Below are positions 1 to 9,544 of a stretch of 64,000 nt of DNA, piece after piece; position 1 is the stretch's first letter; each line of letters opens with the position of its first letter. The stretch is from Desulfamplus sp. (GTDB lineage Bacteria; Desulfobacterota; Desulfobacteria; Desulfobacterales; Desulfobacteraceae), in contig JADFZQ010000003.1 in the NCBI GenBank assembly GCA_015232455.1, positions 1-64,000 on the forward strand, given 5' to 3'. Below the pieces are notes generated by a model. That model had not been told where the DNA came from. It was given only the letters and a program-made list of their open reading frames with translations, and searched no databases. Made by a program: the position numbers and the translations under genes.

Positions 1-58
1 AACGTTCATAGTTTATCTCTTCTATTATTTCTGGTGTGAATTCAAGTTCTATTGTCAT
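1..58 (-). CDS. Transposase N-terminus, probable IS630 type (partial, runs off the left edge)
   Basis: An ATG on the minus strand at 58 opens a frame that continues to the left edge and gives 19 residues beginning MTIELEFTPEIIEEI and ending NYER. From memory this resembles the start of IS630-family helix-turn-helix transposases, whose next residues are usually a YHHP-like segment, but so little is visible that family assignment is tentative. The gene is cut by the window, so whether it is intact is unknown. It is followed on its upstream side by intergenic repeats, as is common around insertion sequences. Confidence 0.4.
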   Translation of the reverse strand, partial: MTIELEFTPEIIEEINYER

Positions 59-234
59 AAACACACATTAACAAATTAAAGCAAAAATGAGAATATAAAA
101 ACTCAATTTATGACCGCTTGCAGTATAGTGAGAAAAAAGATGATTACGGTTAGATATGAATACAAGGAGGTTTGCTTAAATTGCATTTTTTGTTTTCTCC
201 TTTATAGGGTTTGTGGCGTCTGAATCTGGATAGT

Positions 235-270
235 CAGGATAAAAGGATTTTTAGGATTATTTTTATCCTG
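235..270. repeat. Inverted repeat, 10 bp arms
   Basis: CAGGATAAAA at 235-244 is exactly matched by its reverse complement TTTTATCCTG at 261-270, with a 16-base loop that repeats GGATT-like units. It sits in the repeat-rich gap between the transposase fragment and the TpsB gene and looks like part of a dispersed intergenic element. Confidence 0.6.
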
Positions 271-346
271 TTCATCATTCTATCGTGGGTATCCTGATTC
301 TGAAAATTGTGGAAACTAATAATCCGTGTAATCCCTTAATCTGTGG

Positions 347-373
347 TAATCAGTGATTCAGAATCACTGATTA
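347..373. repeat. 27-bp near-perfect palindrome
   Basis: TAATCAGTGATTC at 347-359 and GAATCACTGATTA at 361-373 are exact reverse complements around a single A. It lies 38 to 64 bases beyond the stop of the minus-strand TpsB gene. There is no T-run on the minus side, so it is not a textbook intrinsic terminator, though it may still stop or protect transcripts. Confidence 0.7.
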
Positions 374-410
374 ACCTGATAGCACAAATTTCACTGATTT
401 GCATTACGGA

Positions 411-2180
411 TTAAAGAAAGTTGTATGTTACATTAAAATGAATCCCATCATCTTGAAGATTGTATTCACTACTTGGCTCAACATCTTCAATTGCATAGCC
501 ATAATAGATTTGAGCATCAATTTTTGGAGTTGACCAAAGAAGACCAATACCAATTGAATGGAGAGTATTTTCGCTTCTTGATTTGAATTCGCGATATATT
601 GTGGTCTCATCTGGCTCTCCTTCATTGCGGATTTGCGTTTTGTCTAAATAATGTTTATCCCAAGTAGAGCCATAATCCATAAAAGGTGCAATTTGCAGCA
701 TTTTTGTTTTATCGTAATCACCTGTTTTTTGGCTCTCCCAAACAGGAATACGCCACTCAATAGAAAGCATATAACCATTATCGCCTATATTTTCATTTTC
801 ACGATAACCTCTAACATTGTAGAAACCTCCAGAGACATATTTATCAATTGATAGTAAAGGCTCATTTGAAAGCTGGAGGTTGCCTTTAAAAATTAATTGA
901 CCAAAGTTATCTTTTAATTGTGTTCCATAATTAAATTGACCAATCCATGAAAAAAATTCACCATCTGGCATAGAATCAGAGTGGATTGTAGGGGAAAAGA
1001 TATCAACGCCAAAGTTAAAACTTGAATGTAGAGCAAATGCGTGTTTTAGGTTGCTATGGTTAAAAGATTGGATTAACTGCAAAATTGTTGATTTACTTTC
1101 ACCCTCAACTGCCCCTGGACTAAAATCAAATGGGTTATTATTAATAATATAATTATTTGACTTCTGAGTTTTAAGTCCAACTCCTACGCTAAAATCACGT
1201 TCTATGTTGTGGAAAATTGGGTGATTTAATGATAGTTCGCTACTTTGAAAAGTGCTTTCAACATCTATAGCTTTAAGCTCAGATACAATTTCATTATCAC
1301 TGTAGTTGTAGTTAAAAGATAGTGTGGTGTTATTTGCATTAAGTGGAATGGAATATGTTGCATCAATTTCACGTTTTCCTTCTGTTATCTCAAACAAGGT
1401 ATTAAAAGAGTCTCCAACTCCTGTTAAGTTTCTCACAGTTTGGTTTAGTTTTAATGTCTCTGAACCAAGATTTGGTGATGTGGTATTATTTGTTGTCATG
1501 CTGAATTGATATGGGTTCTCTCTTGTTACATCAAGTTCAAGAGTTGCCTCTCCTTGTTTTATTCCGGGCACTATGTTCCCGTCCATTTTATCTATTAATG
1601 GGTCTTGTATGAGCATTTGAAAATACTCTTTAAGTTTAAGGGTATTGAATGGTTCATCTGAATCACGCCAGAGCCTTTTTTTTATGTAGTTTTCCCTAAG
1701 CGACCCATTTCCTTTAATATCAATATTTGTGAGTTTTCCCTCAATTATTAGATAGGTAAGAACACCATTAGTAACTTTTTGGTTTGGTTTAATCAATGCT
1801 CCAGAGTTGATGTATCCCCTATCAGTATAGTAGCGTGTGAGTTGATAGCGAAGCTCTTCAAGCTCTGCCATTCCAACATCATGGTTGATAAATTTCTCTG
1901 CAACTTTGTTTAGCTCTTGATTTGAAAATACGGTGTTACCTTCAAATATCACTGCTTTTAGTTGAAATAGCTTTTTCCCTTGTGATAGAGGGGTTCTATT
2001 TTCAGGTACAGGTGGTAGGTTAAAATATTGTTTGTTATCTTCTTTAAGATATTTAGGGAGTTTGGGTATCTCTTTTGGTTTGGTTGTAACTCCAGATGTG
2101 CCATCATCTGAAATTGCATTAATTGTGAAAATAAGTGTTAAAGCAAAAATAGTCAGAATTAGTTGTGAAAATTTTCTCAT
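411..2180 (-). CDS. TpsB-family outer membrane transporter (two-partner secretion, ShlB/FhaC/HecB type)
   Basis: The 589-residue product is an Omp85-superfamily beta-barrel that exports a large TpsA exoprotein across the outer membrane. Residues 1-24 form a signal peptide. A POTRA domain begins near residue 71 (LKAVIFEGNTVFSNQEL) and a second follows near 145 (YLIIEGKLTNIDIKG). The rest is barrel, with the diagnostic VRGYRE motif of the lid loop near residue 455 and a terminal strand ending in phenylalanine-leucine. Length fits the family (550 to 600). No TpsA partner with a hemagglutination-type N-terminus is seen next to it, so it is an orphan here. The gene follows mltF on the same strand about 100 bases downstream of it. 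Confidence 0.9.
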   Translation of the reverse strand: MRKFSQLILTIFALTLIFTINAISDDGTSGVTTKPKEIPKLPKYLKEDNKQYFNLPPVPENRTPLSQGKKLFQLKAVIFEGNTVFSNQELNKVAEKFINHDVGMAELEELRYQLTRYYTDRGYINSGALIKPNQKVTNGVLTYLIIEGKLTNIDIKGNGSLRENYIKKRLWRDSDEPFNTLKLKEYFQMLIQDPLIDKMDGNIVPGIKQGEATLELDVTRENPYQFSMTTNNTTSPNLGSETLKLNQTVRNLTGVGDSFNTLFEITEGKREIDATYSIPLNANNTTLSFNYNYSDNEIVSELKAIDVESTFQSSELSLNHPIFHNIERDFSVGVGLKTQKSNNYIINNNPFDFSPGAVEGESKSTILQLIQSFNHSNLKHAFALHSSFNFGVDIFSPTIHSDSMPDGEFFSWIGQFNYGTQLKDNFGQLIFKGNLQLSNEPLLSIDKYVSGGFYNVRGYRENENIGDNGYMLSIEWRIPVWESQKTGDYDKTKMLQIAPFMDYGSTWDKHYLDKTQIRNEGEPDETTIYREFKSRSENTLHSIGIGLLWSTPKIDAQIYYGYAIEDVEPSSEYNLQDDGIHFNVTYNFL

Positions 2181-2252
2181 CTCTGTTTCCTTTTCTGTAA
2201 GTTTTTATCTGTTATATTTTAGATATTACAAATCCTGTTTTTATATCTTGCT

Positions 2253-2290
2253 AACCTGTTTTAATCTGCAGAACCTGTTTTAACCCGCAG
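2253..2290. repeat. Two tandem copies of a 19-bp unit over the mltF 3' end
   Basis: AACCTGTTTTAATCTGCAG (2253-2271) is followed directly by AACCTGTTTTAACCCGCAG (2272-2290), two differences apart. A third weaker AATCCTGTTTT lies just to the left at about 2231. The right copy overlaps the last codons and stop of the mltF-like gene, so the left copy looks like a tandem duplication of a gene end. Confidence 0.75.
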
Positions 2291-3701
2291 AATGTGCTTT
2301 TTGTTTTAAAATATCATAATATGCAAAGACCTTTTTGATATATTTTATAGGTTCGTGCCCTCGAGCATAACCATATTTTGCTTTTGAATAGTATCGAGGT
2401 TTGCTTAAAAGCGGTAGAGTCTTAGTTAGTGAAGCCCAACGGTTGCCATCTAAACCTTTTTTTTGGGCTATTTTTTGTGCATCAGTAACATGACCATATC
2501 CCACATTGTAACTTGCAAGGGCAAATTTTATTCTCTCCATTGTGTCATGCACATCATGAAATTTTTGATAAAGAGAGTTTAGATAGCCAATGCCAGCTTT
2601 AAGGTTCTGAATTGGGTCTCTTCTGTTAGTAACACCCATCTCGGCAGCAGCTTCTTCTGTAACCTGCATAAGACCTCTTACACCAGTTTCACTTCTTGCT
2701 TTGGGGTCAAATCGTGATTCTTGATAGATAACGGCAGCTATTATACGCCAATCAAATCCATGCTTTTCAGATTCTCTTACAATTGCTTTCTGATATTTTG
2801 GCAGCCTTGTTTGAACATCTTCATGGAATGCCTTTAAATCAGAGTAATCAAAACCAGTTCCAAGATGACCATAATATTTTTCATATATTCTATTAAAAAC
2901 TCCATTATGTTTAATAATATCAAAGAACTGAACCATTTTATCAGATAGATTTGCATCTCCTTTACGAACAGCCCACCCAATATGCTCTTTTTTTTGAATA
3001 GAGATACCAATAGATATATCTGGGTAGTATCTTCGATTTAATCGAGCAATATGAGAATCTGCAACAGTATAGCTTACGCCATCTTCGTTTTCTGACACCA
3101 TACGGATAAGTTCTTCTGTGCAAAGATCATCATGGACAACCACCTCAATATCTAAGCCGCTCTTTTTTAGCTCAAGTAGTCTGTCGTGATATTTTGTATT
3201 TTGGCTCACATGAATCTTAACAGTCTCTAAATCTTTAATCTTTTCAATTGGGAATTTATCTTTGTTATATATAATTTTTTGTTCAGCCTCCATATATGGC
3301 TGAGTAAAGAGCATCTTTTTTTCTAATTTTTCTGTAATAGTAACTCCTGACGCCACAAAATCTCCTTTTCCCATATCAAGATATGTGAATATTTTATCCA
3401 AATCTGGAGTTATCACTTCAAGCTCTACCTGAAGAAAAGCGGCAAACTCTTTGGCAATCTCATATTCAAACCCCATTGGCTCATCACGGTAAATGTAATA
3501 CGAATTTGAACCGTTCTCTGTTATCATAATAATTTTGCCAGCCTTCATAATTTTGGAAAGGGTAGATTGTGCAGGGGTACCTTTAGCTGCTTTAGTATGG
3601 GAGTCATCTTTTTTGTTAATATAGACAAATATTGCTATGGATGACGCTATTATGGATACAATAACTATAAAAAGAAAATATATAGTAATAACTTTTCTCA
3701 T
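2280..3701 (-). CDS. mltF: MltF-like membrane-bound lytic transglycosylase
   Basis: The enzyme cleaves peptidoglycan glycan strands by a transglycosylase reaction at the periplasmic face. Residues 1-29 are a signal or membrane anchor. A solute-binding domain of the SBP_bac_3 type covers about 50-280 and an SLT (goose-lysozyme-like) catalytic domain about 300-460. The catalytic glutamate is in YQESRF near residue 328, followed by GVRGLMQVT and the AGIGYL and ALASYNVGYGH motifs typical of this fold. Length 473 matches MltF (about 480-520). The start at 3701 has AGGTGA a few bases upstream. It is the gene before tpsB on the same strand. Confidence 0.9.
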   Translation of the reverse strand: MRKVITIYFLFIVIVSIIASSIAIFVYINKKDDSHTKAAKGTPAQSTLSKIMKAGKIIMITENGSNSYYIYRDEPMGFEYEIAKEFAAFLQVELEVITPDLDKIFTYLDMGKGDFVASGVTITEKLEKKMLFTQPYMEAEQKIIYNKDKFPIEKIKDLETVKIHVSQNTKYHDRLLELKKSGLDIEVVVHDDLCTEELIRMVSENEDGVSYTVADSHIARLNRRYYPDISIGISIQKKEHIGWAVRKGDANLSDKMVQFFDIIKHNGVFNRIYEKYYGHLGTGFDYSDLKAFHEDVQTRLPKYQKAIVRESEKHGFDWRIIAAVIYQESRFDPKARSETGVRGLMQVTEEAAAEMGVTNRRDPIQNLKAGIGYLNSLYQKFHDVHDTMERIKFALASYNVGYGHVTDAQKIAQKKGLDGNRWASLTKTLPLLSKPRYYSKAKYGYARGHEPIKYIKKVFAYYDILKQKAHSAG

Positions 3702-4167
3702 GGTTCACCTGCTTTTTTAGGTTGTCCCAATCTATAGAGTATAACGAAAGATAGAGATGTAGGAGAGATAGATTTCTTGGGCTTTTAATATCAAAATATG
3801 ACATTGTATACTTTGATTGAAAAAAATATGACAGATGTATATCATAAAAAGACGATAGGTGTCAAAGCCAGAAAGTTGCATGATATTTGACCTCCTGTAA
3901 AACAGTGATTTACCCATTGATTTTATTGGATAAAAATTTAGTTCAGCAGGGGATTTATTAAAAAATACTCAAAAATTTATTGTTTTAAAGGGGTTGACCA
4001 TATATAAGTAATAACTGTATGTTTGAGTTGTGTTATACTTCTTTCGATTATAAGTTGAGTTTCGCATATATAAAAGCTAAAACTTATTCTGTTTGAAGTA
4101 TAGGAAATTGGCTTTAAGAACGCTCCTTCAAATATGGAGGGGTTTTACATAAAATTTGGAGATAAGC
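3702..4167. other. Divergent intergenic region between mltF and the acidic protein gene
   Basis: This AT-rich gap separates two divergent genes and should hold both promoters. On the plus strand TTGACC at 3994-3999 with TATGTT at 4018-4023 (18-base spacer) is a sigma-70-like pair. A sigma-54-like site is annotated at 4108-4123. No RNA gene or coding frame is convincing. Confidence 0.5.
4108..4123 (+). promoter_or_regulatory. Sigma-54-like -24/-12 element
   Basis: TTGGC at 4108-4112 and GC at 4122-4123 place GG and GC exactly ten bases apart, the spacing required for RpoN promoters. The bases before GC (AAC) differ from the consensus TT, so the match is partial. Transcription would start about 33 bases before the ATG at 4168. 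Confidence 0.3.
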
Positions 4168-4644
4168 ATGAAGCAGAAGTTTACATTTAAAATTGATAAT
4201 TCTGAAGGAATTTTAAAGTTGTCAGAGGCTGCAGAGGCAGATACAGGAACATTTATTCGTGTCCATGAAGAGAGCTACGATCTTATAGAGATGAAAGAAG
4301 CTGCACAAAAGGGGCAACCTTTTTTTATTGAAAAGATGAGACGCAGAAATCTTTTTCCTCCGTTTGACCTTGCAGTTAAACTATTTGAAGCTGCCCGTGA
4401 TATGTTCAATGACACTTTATCAGAGGGAACTGTTGTTGATTACGAAGATATTGATGGATTACCTTTATCAGATCATGAAGCTATCCATTTTGCACACTTA
4501 GCTGATGACGATGAAGATGTTGAGATTGAAGAACTTTTAAAGGACGATCCCGATGATTTAAGCGAAGACGATATAAAAGAGATTGACTCTGACGACGATA
4601 CACCAAGATTTGAAACAGATGATGACTCTGAGCATGAAAATTGA
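4168..4644 (+). CDS. Conserved hypothetical protein with a highly acidic tail
   Basis: The 158-residue product is not recognised. The ATG at 4168 is chosen because GGAG lies six bases in front of it; an in-frame TTG at 4156 is less likely. The first 100 residues look like a compact soluble domain (KFTFKIDNSEGILKL, then FPPFDLAVKLFEAARDMF). From about residue 110 to the end the chain is almost entirely Asp and Glu with a few hydrophobics. There is no signal peptide or membrane segment. It is a single gene closed by the terminator at 4682. Confidence 0.75.
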   Translation: MKQKFTFKIDNSEGILKLSEAAEADTGTFIRVHEESYDLIEMKEAAQKGQPFFIEKMRRRNLFPPFDLAVKLFEAARDMFNDTLSEGTVVDYEDIDGLPLSDHEAIHFAHLADDDEDVEIEELLKDDPDDLSEDDIKEIDSDDDTPRFETDDDSEHEN

Positions 4645-4681
4645 TAATGAAAAACAATGAAAAATGATAAATTGTGAACTA

Positions 4682-4709
4682 CCTCTACCCTAAATGGATA
4701 GAGGTTTTT
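4682..4709 (+). terminator. Rho-independent terminator after the acidic protein gene
   Basis: CCTCTA at 4682-4687 pairs with TAGAGG at 4699-4704, with extra CC/GG pairing inside, followed at once by TTTTT at 4705-4709. It ends the short transcript in front of argS. Confidence 0.8.
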
Positions 4710-4748
4710 ACGCCGTTACTATAAAGGGCGAGGTATTTTGGAATTTTT

Positions 4749-6608
4749 ATGAAAAATGTAATTAAAAATATTGTCATTAATGCTGCACAATTGGCATTTC
4801 AAAAAGGGCTTCTACAGTCTGATGCTATACCAGATATGGAGATTGAAGCCCCAAGACATGAAAATCACGGAGATTTTTCAACCAATTTTGCAATGATCTC
4901 TGCATCTATTCAAAAGATGGCACCAAGAAAAATTGCTGAAATTATAAAAGCGTGCATTGAAGATAACATCAATTCTGGGTCTAAATCTTATCAGCAATAT
5001 GTTAATGATTCACCAAAAGAGTGTAACTGTTACCCAAAAGATGGAAATGAGAGTTGTTCGAGTATTATTGCAAAAATAGAGATAGCGGGACCGGGTTTTA
5101 TAAATTTCTTTCTTACACCAACTGCATGGTATCCTTTTATCCAAAAAATTCACAATCAAGGCAAAGATTTTGGAAGATCAAATATTGGTCGTGGTAAAAA
5201 GGTTCAAGTAGAGTTTGTCAGTGCTAATCCAACAGGACCTTTGCACATTGGTCATGGAAGAGGTGCAGCAGTTGGTGATGCTGTTGGCAATATACTTGCT
5301 TTTAGTGGATTTGATGTTCAAAAAGAGTATTATATCAATGACTCTGGAAGGCAGATAAGAACGCTTGGTCGCTCTGTTTGGTTAAGACTTTGCCAGTTGG
5401 TTGGAAAAGAGATTGAATTTCCTGAAGATTGCTATCAAGGAGATTATATTCAAGATATTGCCAAAGAGATCAATGATTTGGTAACTAAAAAGCCTTCTGA
5501 CTTAGCAAATCCTGAATCAGTCAATACTGCCGAGTTATCCAATACTGATGATGCAGAAACGCATTTAAAGATGTTGGGCAATCTTTTTGATAAACCAGAA
5601 GCAGAAGCTGTTGATATATGTGCAAAATATGCTGCTGATAAGATATTGCAAGGTATAAAAGATGATCTTTACGATTTTGGAGTTGAGTTTGATAGATGGT
5701 TTAGCGAACAGAGTCTCTATGATTCAGGTAAAGTGCAAGATGCAATAAAAAAGTTTCAGGCACGAGATGTTATCTATGAAAAAGATGGTGCATTATGGTT
5801 TAAGACAGAATCTTTTGGAGATGAGAAAGATAGGGTAGTTGTTAGAAATAACGGTCTTACAACCTATTTTGCCTCTGACATTGCCTATCATACTGAAAAA
5901 TTTGATCGGGGCTTTGATAGAGTTATTGATGTTTGGGGAGCAGACCATCATGGTTACATAGACCGAATAAATGCTGCAATTGAGGCATCAGGTAGAAAAA
6001 GAGAGCAATTCGATGTAATTTTGGTTCAATTAGTTAATCTGCTCAGAGGTGGTCAACCAGTTGCAATGTCAACACGCTCAGGCGAGTTTGTAACTCTCAA
6101 AGAGATTGTTGATGAGGTTGGAAAAGATGCTGCACGCTTTATATTCTTGAGCAGAAGCTATGATAGCGGTCTTGACTTTGATTTAGAGGTTGCAAAACAG
6201 CAGACCGCTGATAATCCTGTCTATTATGTTCAATATGTACATGCAAGAATCACTGGAATTGTTGCAAAAGCGTGTGAACAGGGCGTTATCTTAGCTCCTG
6301 AAGATTTAATGCTAAAGGGAGCATCTAATCTTGAGTGTCTTGTTGAGCCAGAAGAGCTAAAACTTATCAAGATTCTTGCGTCATTTACTGAAGTTGTAGA
6401 AAAGAGTGCTTTGGCACTTCACCCGCACTTAATCTTTACCTATCTTATGTTGTTGGCTTCTGCATTTCATGGATATTATAATAAGCATAAGGTTATTACA
6501 GAACATCAAGATTTAACATTAGCAAGACTTTGTTTGATCTCGTCAGTTAAAAAGGTGATTCATAATGGTCTTACACTTCTTGGTGTATCTGCTCCAGAGA
6601 GGATGTAG
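4749..6608 (+). CDS. argS: Arginyl-tRNA synthetase
   Basis: Class I synthetase charging tRNA-Arg in the cytoplasm. The signature HIGH appears as [10 protein letters not shown] near residue 166, preceded by [11 protein letters not shown]. The KMSK-position loop is the relaxed AMSTRSG near residue 440, as in many ArgS. The DALR anticodon-binding domain fills the last 120 residues and the chain ends in the family-typical VSAPERM. At 619 residues it is longer than the usual 550-580; two hydrophilic inserts explain this, one around residues 77-105 with several Cys ([12 protein letters not shown]) and one around 245-275 rich in Asn, Ser and Asp. The SPOR gene starts two bases after the stop. Confidence 0.97.
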   Translation: MKNVIKNIVINAAQLAFQKGLLQSDAIPDMEIEAPRHENHGDFSTNFAMISASIQKMAPRKIAEIIKACIEDNINSGSKSYQQYVNDSPKECNCYPKDGNESCSSIIAKIEIAGPGFINFFLTPTAWYPFIQKIHNQGKDFGRSNIGRGKKVQVEFVSANPTGPLHIGHGRGAAVGDAVGNILAFSGFDVQKEYYINDSGRQIRTLGRSVWLRLCQLVGKEIEFPEDCYQGDYIQDIAKEINDLVTKKPSDLANPESVNTAELSNTDDAETHLKMLGNLFDKPEAEAVDICAKYAADKILQGIKDDLYDFGVEFDRWFSEQSLYDSGKVQDAIKKFQARDVIYEKDGALWFKTESFGDEKDRVVVRNNGLTTYFASDIAYHTEKFDRGFDRVIDVWGADHHGYIDRINAAIEASGRKREQFDVILVQLVNLLRGGQPVAMSTRSGEFVTLKEIVDEVGKDAARFIFLSRSYDSGLDFDLEVAKQQTADNPVYYVQYVHARITGIVAKACEQGVILAPEDLMLKGASNLECLVEPEELKLIKILASFTEVVEKSALALHPHLIFTYLMLLASAFHGYYNKHKVITEHQDLTLARLCLISSVKKVIHNGLTLLGVSAPERM

Positions 6609-6610
6609 CA

Positions 6611-7519
6611 TTGGCATTTTTCAAGGGACTTTTGAGATATTCTGGGCTATTAATGTTAAGTGGCTGGATGTTTTTTATGGGGGTACTAGTAGGCAGAGGC
6701 ACAGCTCCTGTGGAGTTTGACACTGGCTGGTTTCAAGAGAGGCTTGCTGTTATCTTTGATGATTCTGAGATAACAGCAGAGACTGTTGCAGAAAAGCCAG
6801 AACTTGACTTCTATGCTGCATTGCAAAAGAGCGATTCAAAAGATGATTACGATCTTCAGATCAAGAAAACTCCAGATTCTCAAAATGGTAAAGATGGCAA
6901 ATATGCTTCTACATCATTGTCAGAAGAACTCTCTTATGATGTTGCTTTAGGTGATACTCAAGCTCCTTTGAAAAAAAGTAGAAAGGCTATGACAAAATTA
7001 GGAGCAAAGCCAAAGAGTTCTTCCACAACTGCTGAGACTATCGCAAAATCTGACTTTATATTAGCGAAAGCAGATAAGATAAAAGCTGGAAATAAATTAA
7101 ACCAAACAAAATCTGTTATTCAGCAGACAACTGATTCACAGTATCAAAATCAGGTGGCAGAAGCCCAAAGCAGTTCTCAAATAGCCAATTTAAAAACTTC
7201 AAGCAAGTTTTCCCAAATAAAGACTCCTATTACTCAGCAGTTGCCAGAGACAAAAAGCGAGCAGGTTAAAGAGTATGCTCAAAAAGTATATTCTTACACA
7301 ATTCAGATTGCATCATTTAATAGCGAAAATGATGCAATTAACCATATCGCAAAACTTGGCGAAAAAGGCTATTCTGCTTATAAAATAAGCGGCACGGTTG
7401 GTGAAAAAACTTGGTATAGAATTAGGATAGGAGATTTTAACAACATAACAGATGCAAAAGAGAGCCTTAAAAAACTTGAAAACAGTGGAATAAAAGGACT
7501 TATTATACAAAAAGATTGA
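6611..7519 (+). CDS. SPOR-domain inner membrane protein
   Basis: A 302-residue membrane protein predicted to bind denuded peptidoglycan at the septum. A single transmembrane helix lies at about residues 10-28 (SGLLMLSGWMFFMGVLVG). A long low-complexity Lys/Ser/Thr/Gln linker follows, and the SPOR domain covers about 225-300, opening with YSYTIQIASFNSENDAINHI. The start is a TTG two bases after argS with AGAGG upstream; the next in-frame ATG would cut into the membrane helix. The tight spacing implies co-transcription with argS. Confidence 0.85.
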   Translation: MAFFKGLLRYSGLLMLSGWMFFMGVLVGRGTAPVEFDTGWFQERLAVIFDDSEITAETVAEKPELDFYAALQKSDSKDDYDLQIKKTPDSQNGKDGKYASTSLSEELSYDVALGDTQAPLKKSRKAMTKLGAKPKSSSTTAETIAKSDFILAKADKIKAGNKLNQTKSVIQQTTDSQYQNQVAEAQSSSQIANLKTSSKFSQIKTPITQQLPETKSEQVKEYAQKVYSYTIQIASFNSENDAINHIAKLGEKGYSAYKISGTVGEKTWYRIRIGDFNNITDAKESLKKLENSGIKGLIIQKD

Positions 7520-7632
7520 TTTATAGTAGAGAATAAAATCTATGTTATATCTGTGGGTAAGAATATTGTTTCTTTTCCTACCATAATAAAAAACGCAGTT
7601 TATAAGTTTCTATAGTATAAAAAGGCAAAACC

Positions 7633-7920
7633 ATGAAAATTACACAAAAAGATGTAGAGTATATAGCTCACCTTGCACGTCTTGAGGTTGATGAAAATTT
7701 AGTTGATAAGTTTGCAGAACAGATAAGCAATATTCTTCAATATATTGATAAGTTAAAAGATGCTGATGTCTCTGGGGCTTCTCTTATGGCTGGTGCAGCG
7801 TTACAAAGTAATGTTTTTAGGGAAGATACGGTAAAAAAATCTCCAGGTCCTGATGTAACGCTTTCCAATGCACCAGAGAGGCACGAAGATTTTTATACCG
7901 TGCCAAGAGTTGTGGGATAG
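7633..7920 (+). CDS. gatC: Asp-tRNA(Asn)/Glu-tRNA(Gln) amidotransferase subunit C
   Basis: Small subunit of the GatCAB complex that converts misacylated Glu-tRNA(Gln) and Asp-tRNA(Asn). The 95 residues match the family in length and in the landmarks VEYIAHLARLEV at the N-terminus, ILQYIDKL in the middle and the closing FYTVPRVVG. It is followed 68 bases later by gatA. No gatB is seen within the window. Confidence 0.95.
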   Translation: MKITQKDVEYIAHLARLEVDENLVDKFAEQISNILQYIDKLKDADVSGASLMAGAALQSNVFREDTVKKSPGPDVTLSNAPERHEDFYTVPRVVG

Positions 7921-7988
7921 TGCTGCTTGAAGAAGGGTTACAGGCATTGCATGAAATCAAATATATCAGATAACGGCGGGTTTAAAAT

Positions 7989-9521
7989 ATGGATTTATAT
8001 GAATTAACAATAAGTCAGGCACAAAATGGTCTTGCAAAGAGAGATTTTTCTTCACTTGATTTGGTAAATGCCATGCTTGATAGAATAGAAAAATTAGATG
8101 GAGATATTGGGGCTTATATTACTGTTGATGCTGATGGTGCAAGAGAAGCGGCAATTGAAGCTGATCAACGTATTGAAAATGGCTACTATCTTTTAAAAAA
8201 TGAATGTTTTGCAGATAATAGAAGTAACTCAAATAACGGCAATTATCGCTATCCACTTCTTGGTATTCCAATTGCTCTTAAAGATTTACTTTGCACCGTA
8301 GGTGTAAAAACTACCTGTGGTTCTAAAATTTTGGAAAATTTTGTGCCTCAATATGATGCAACAGTTGTCTTAATGCTTAAAAATGCTGGTGCTATTATTA
8401 TTGGCAAAACCAATTTAGATGAGTTTGCAATGGGTTCATCAACAGAAAATTCAGGCTTTCACATCACAAGAAATCCATGGAACAGAGAGCATGTTCCGGG
8501 TGGCTCAAGTGGTGGCTCTGCTGCTTCAGTATCTGCAAGAATGTGCACTGCTGCACTTGGAACTGATACTGGTGGTTCTATTCGTCAACCAGCCTCCCAT
8601 TGCGGTGTTGTTGGGATTAAGCCAACTTATGGACGAGTTTCACGTTATGGTCTTGTCTCTTATGCTTCTTCTTTGGATCAGATAGGTCCAATTACAAAAG
8701 ATGTTCAAGATAGTGCTATTTTACTTAACGTAATTTGCGGGCATGATCCTTTAGATTCAACATCTGCAAATGTTGAAGTGCCTGATTTTACTTCTGCGTT
8801 AGAGCAGTTCAAAACTGATGGGCTAAAAGGCATGAAGGCTGGTATTCCAAAGGAGTTTCTATCTTTAAAAGGGCTTGATCCTGATGTTGAGAATGCCTTT
8901 AATAAAGCAAAAGAGACTTTAGAGAAACTTGGCGTTGAGATGGTTGAAGTCTCTTTACCTCAAACTGATTACGCAGTTGCAGCCTATTACGTTATAGCCC
9001 CTTCTGAGGCAAGTTCAAATTTGGCACGTTTTGATGGAGTTAGGTTTGGTTTAAGAGATAACTCTGCAAATGATCTAATTGATATGTATAAAAAGACAAA
9101 ATCAAAAGGATTTGGTGCAGAGGTTCAACGCCGTATAATAACAGGTACTTATGCTCTTTCTGCTGGATACTATGATGCCTATTATGGGCGTGCAACAAGA
9201 GTTAGGGCAATGATACGTGATGATTTTACACGGGCATTTGAAAAATGCGATATTATTATTTCGCCTGTAGCACCAACTCCAGCATTTAAAATCGGCGAAA
9301 ATATTGATGATCCATTGACCATGTATTTGACAGATATTTTCACCCTTTCAACAAATATGGCGGGTTTACCCGGAATATCTGTGCCTTGTGGTTTTTCGTC
9401 AAAAGGGTTGCCAATTGGTTTGCAGATTATGGCTAACCGTTTTAATGAAATGGCACTTATAAGAGCAGGATATGGTTTTGAGCAAACTCTTGATCTTAAA
9501 GATAAATTTCCAAATATTTGA
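7989..9521 (+). CDS. gatA: Asp-tRNA(Asn)/Glu-tRNA(Gln) amidotransferase subunit A
   Basis: Amidase subunit that releases ammonia from glutamine for the GatCAB transamidation. The amidase signature is clear: the catalytic Lys in IALKDLL near residue 99, the Ser-cisSer-Lys triad region PGGSSGGSAA near residue 175, and GTDTGGSIRQPA near 195. Length 510 is slightly more than the usual 485; the excess is a short Asn/Ser-rich insert (FADNRSNSNNGNYRY) just before the catalytic Lys segment. A strong palindrome follows the gene. Confidence 0.97.
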   Translation: MDLYELTISQAQNGLAKRDFSSLDLVNAMLDRIEKLDGDIGAYITVDADGAREAAIEADQRIENGYYLLKNECFADNRSNSNNGNYRYPLLGIPIALKDLLCTVGVKTTCGSKILENFVPQYDATVVLMLKNAGAIIIGKTNLDEFAMGSSTENSGFHITRNPWNREHVPGGSSGGSAASVSARMCTAALGTDTGGSIRQPASHCGVVGIKPTYGRVSRYGLVSYASSLDQIGPITKDVQDSAILLNVICGHDPLDSTSANVEVPDFTSALEQFKTDGLKGMKAGIPKEFLSLKGLDPDVENAFNKAKETLEKLGVEMVEVSLPQTDYAVAAYYVIAPSEASSNLARFDGVRFGLRDNSANDLIDMYKKTKSKGFGAEVQRRIITGTYALSAGYYDAYYGRATRVRAMIRDDFTRAFEKCDIIISPVAPTPAFKIGENIDDPLTMYLTDIFTLSTNMAGLPGISVPCGFSSKGLPIGLQIMANRFNEMALIRAGYGFEQTLDLKDKFPNI

Positions 9522-9544
9522 TATTTAGGACTAATATGCGATTT

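Larger units (their letters stand above)
59..410. other. Gene-free stretch with dispersed-repeat-like sequence
   Basis: No coding frame is convincing here. The segment from about 205 to 410 is made of phrases built on GGATT, TTTATCCTG, AATCCGTG and AATCAGTGATTC, with two inverted repeats annotated separately. This texture is typical of small non-coding repeat elements scattered between genes. The part from 59 to 180 would hold the promoter and possibly the terminal repeat of the transposase at the left edge, but no terminal repeat could be identified without the other end. Confidence 0.5.
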
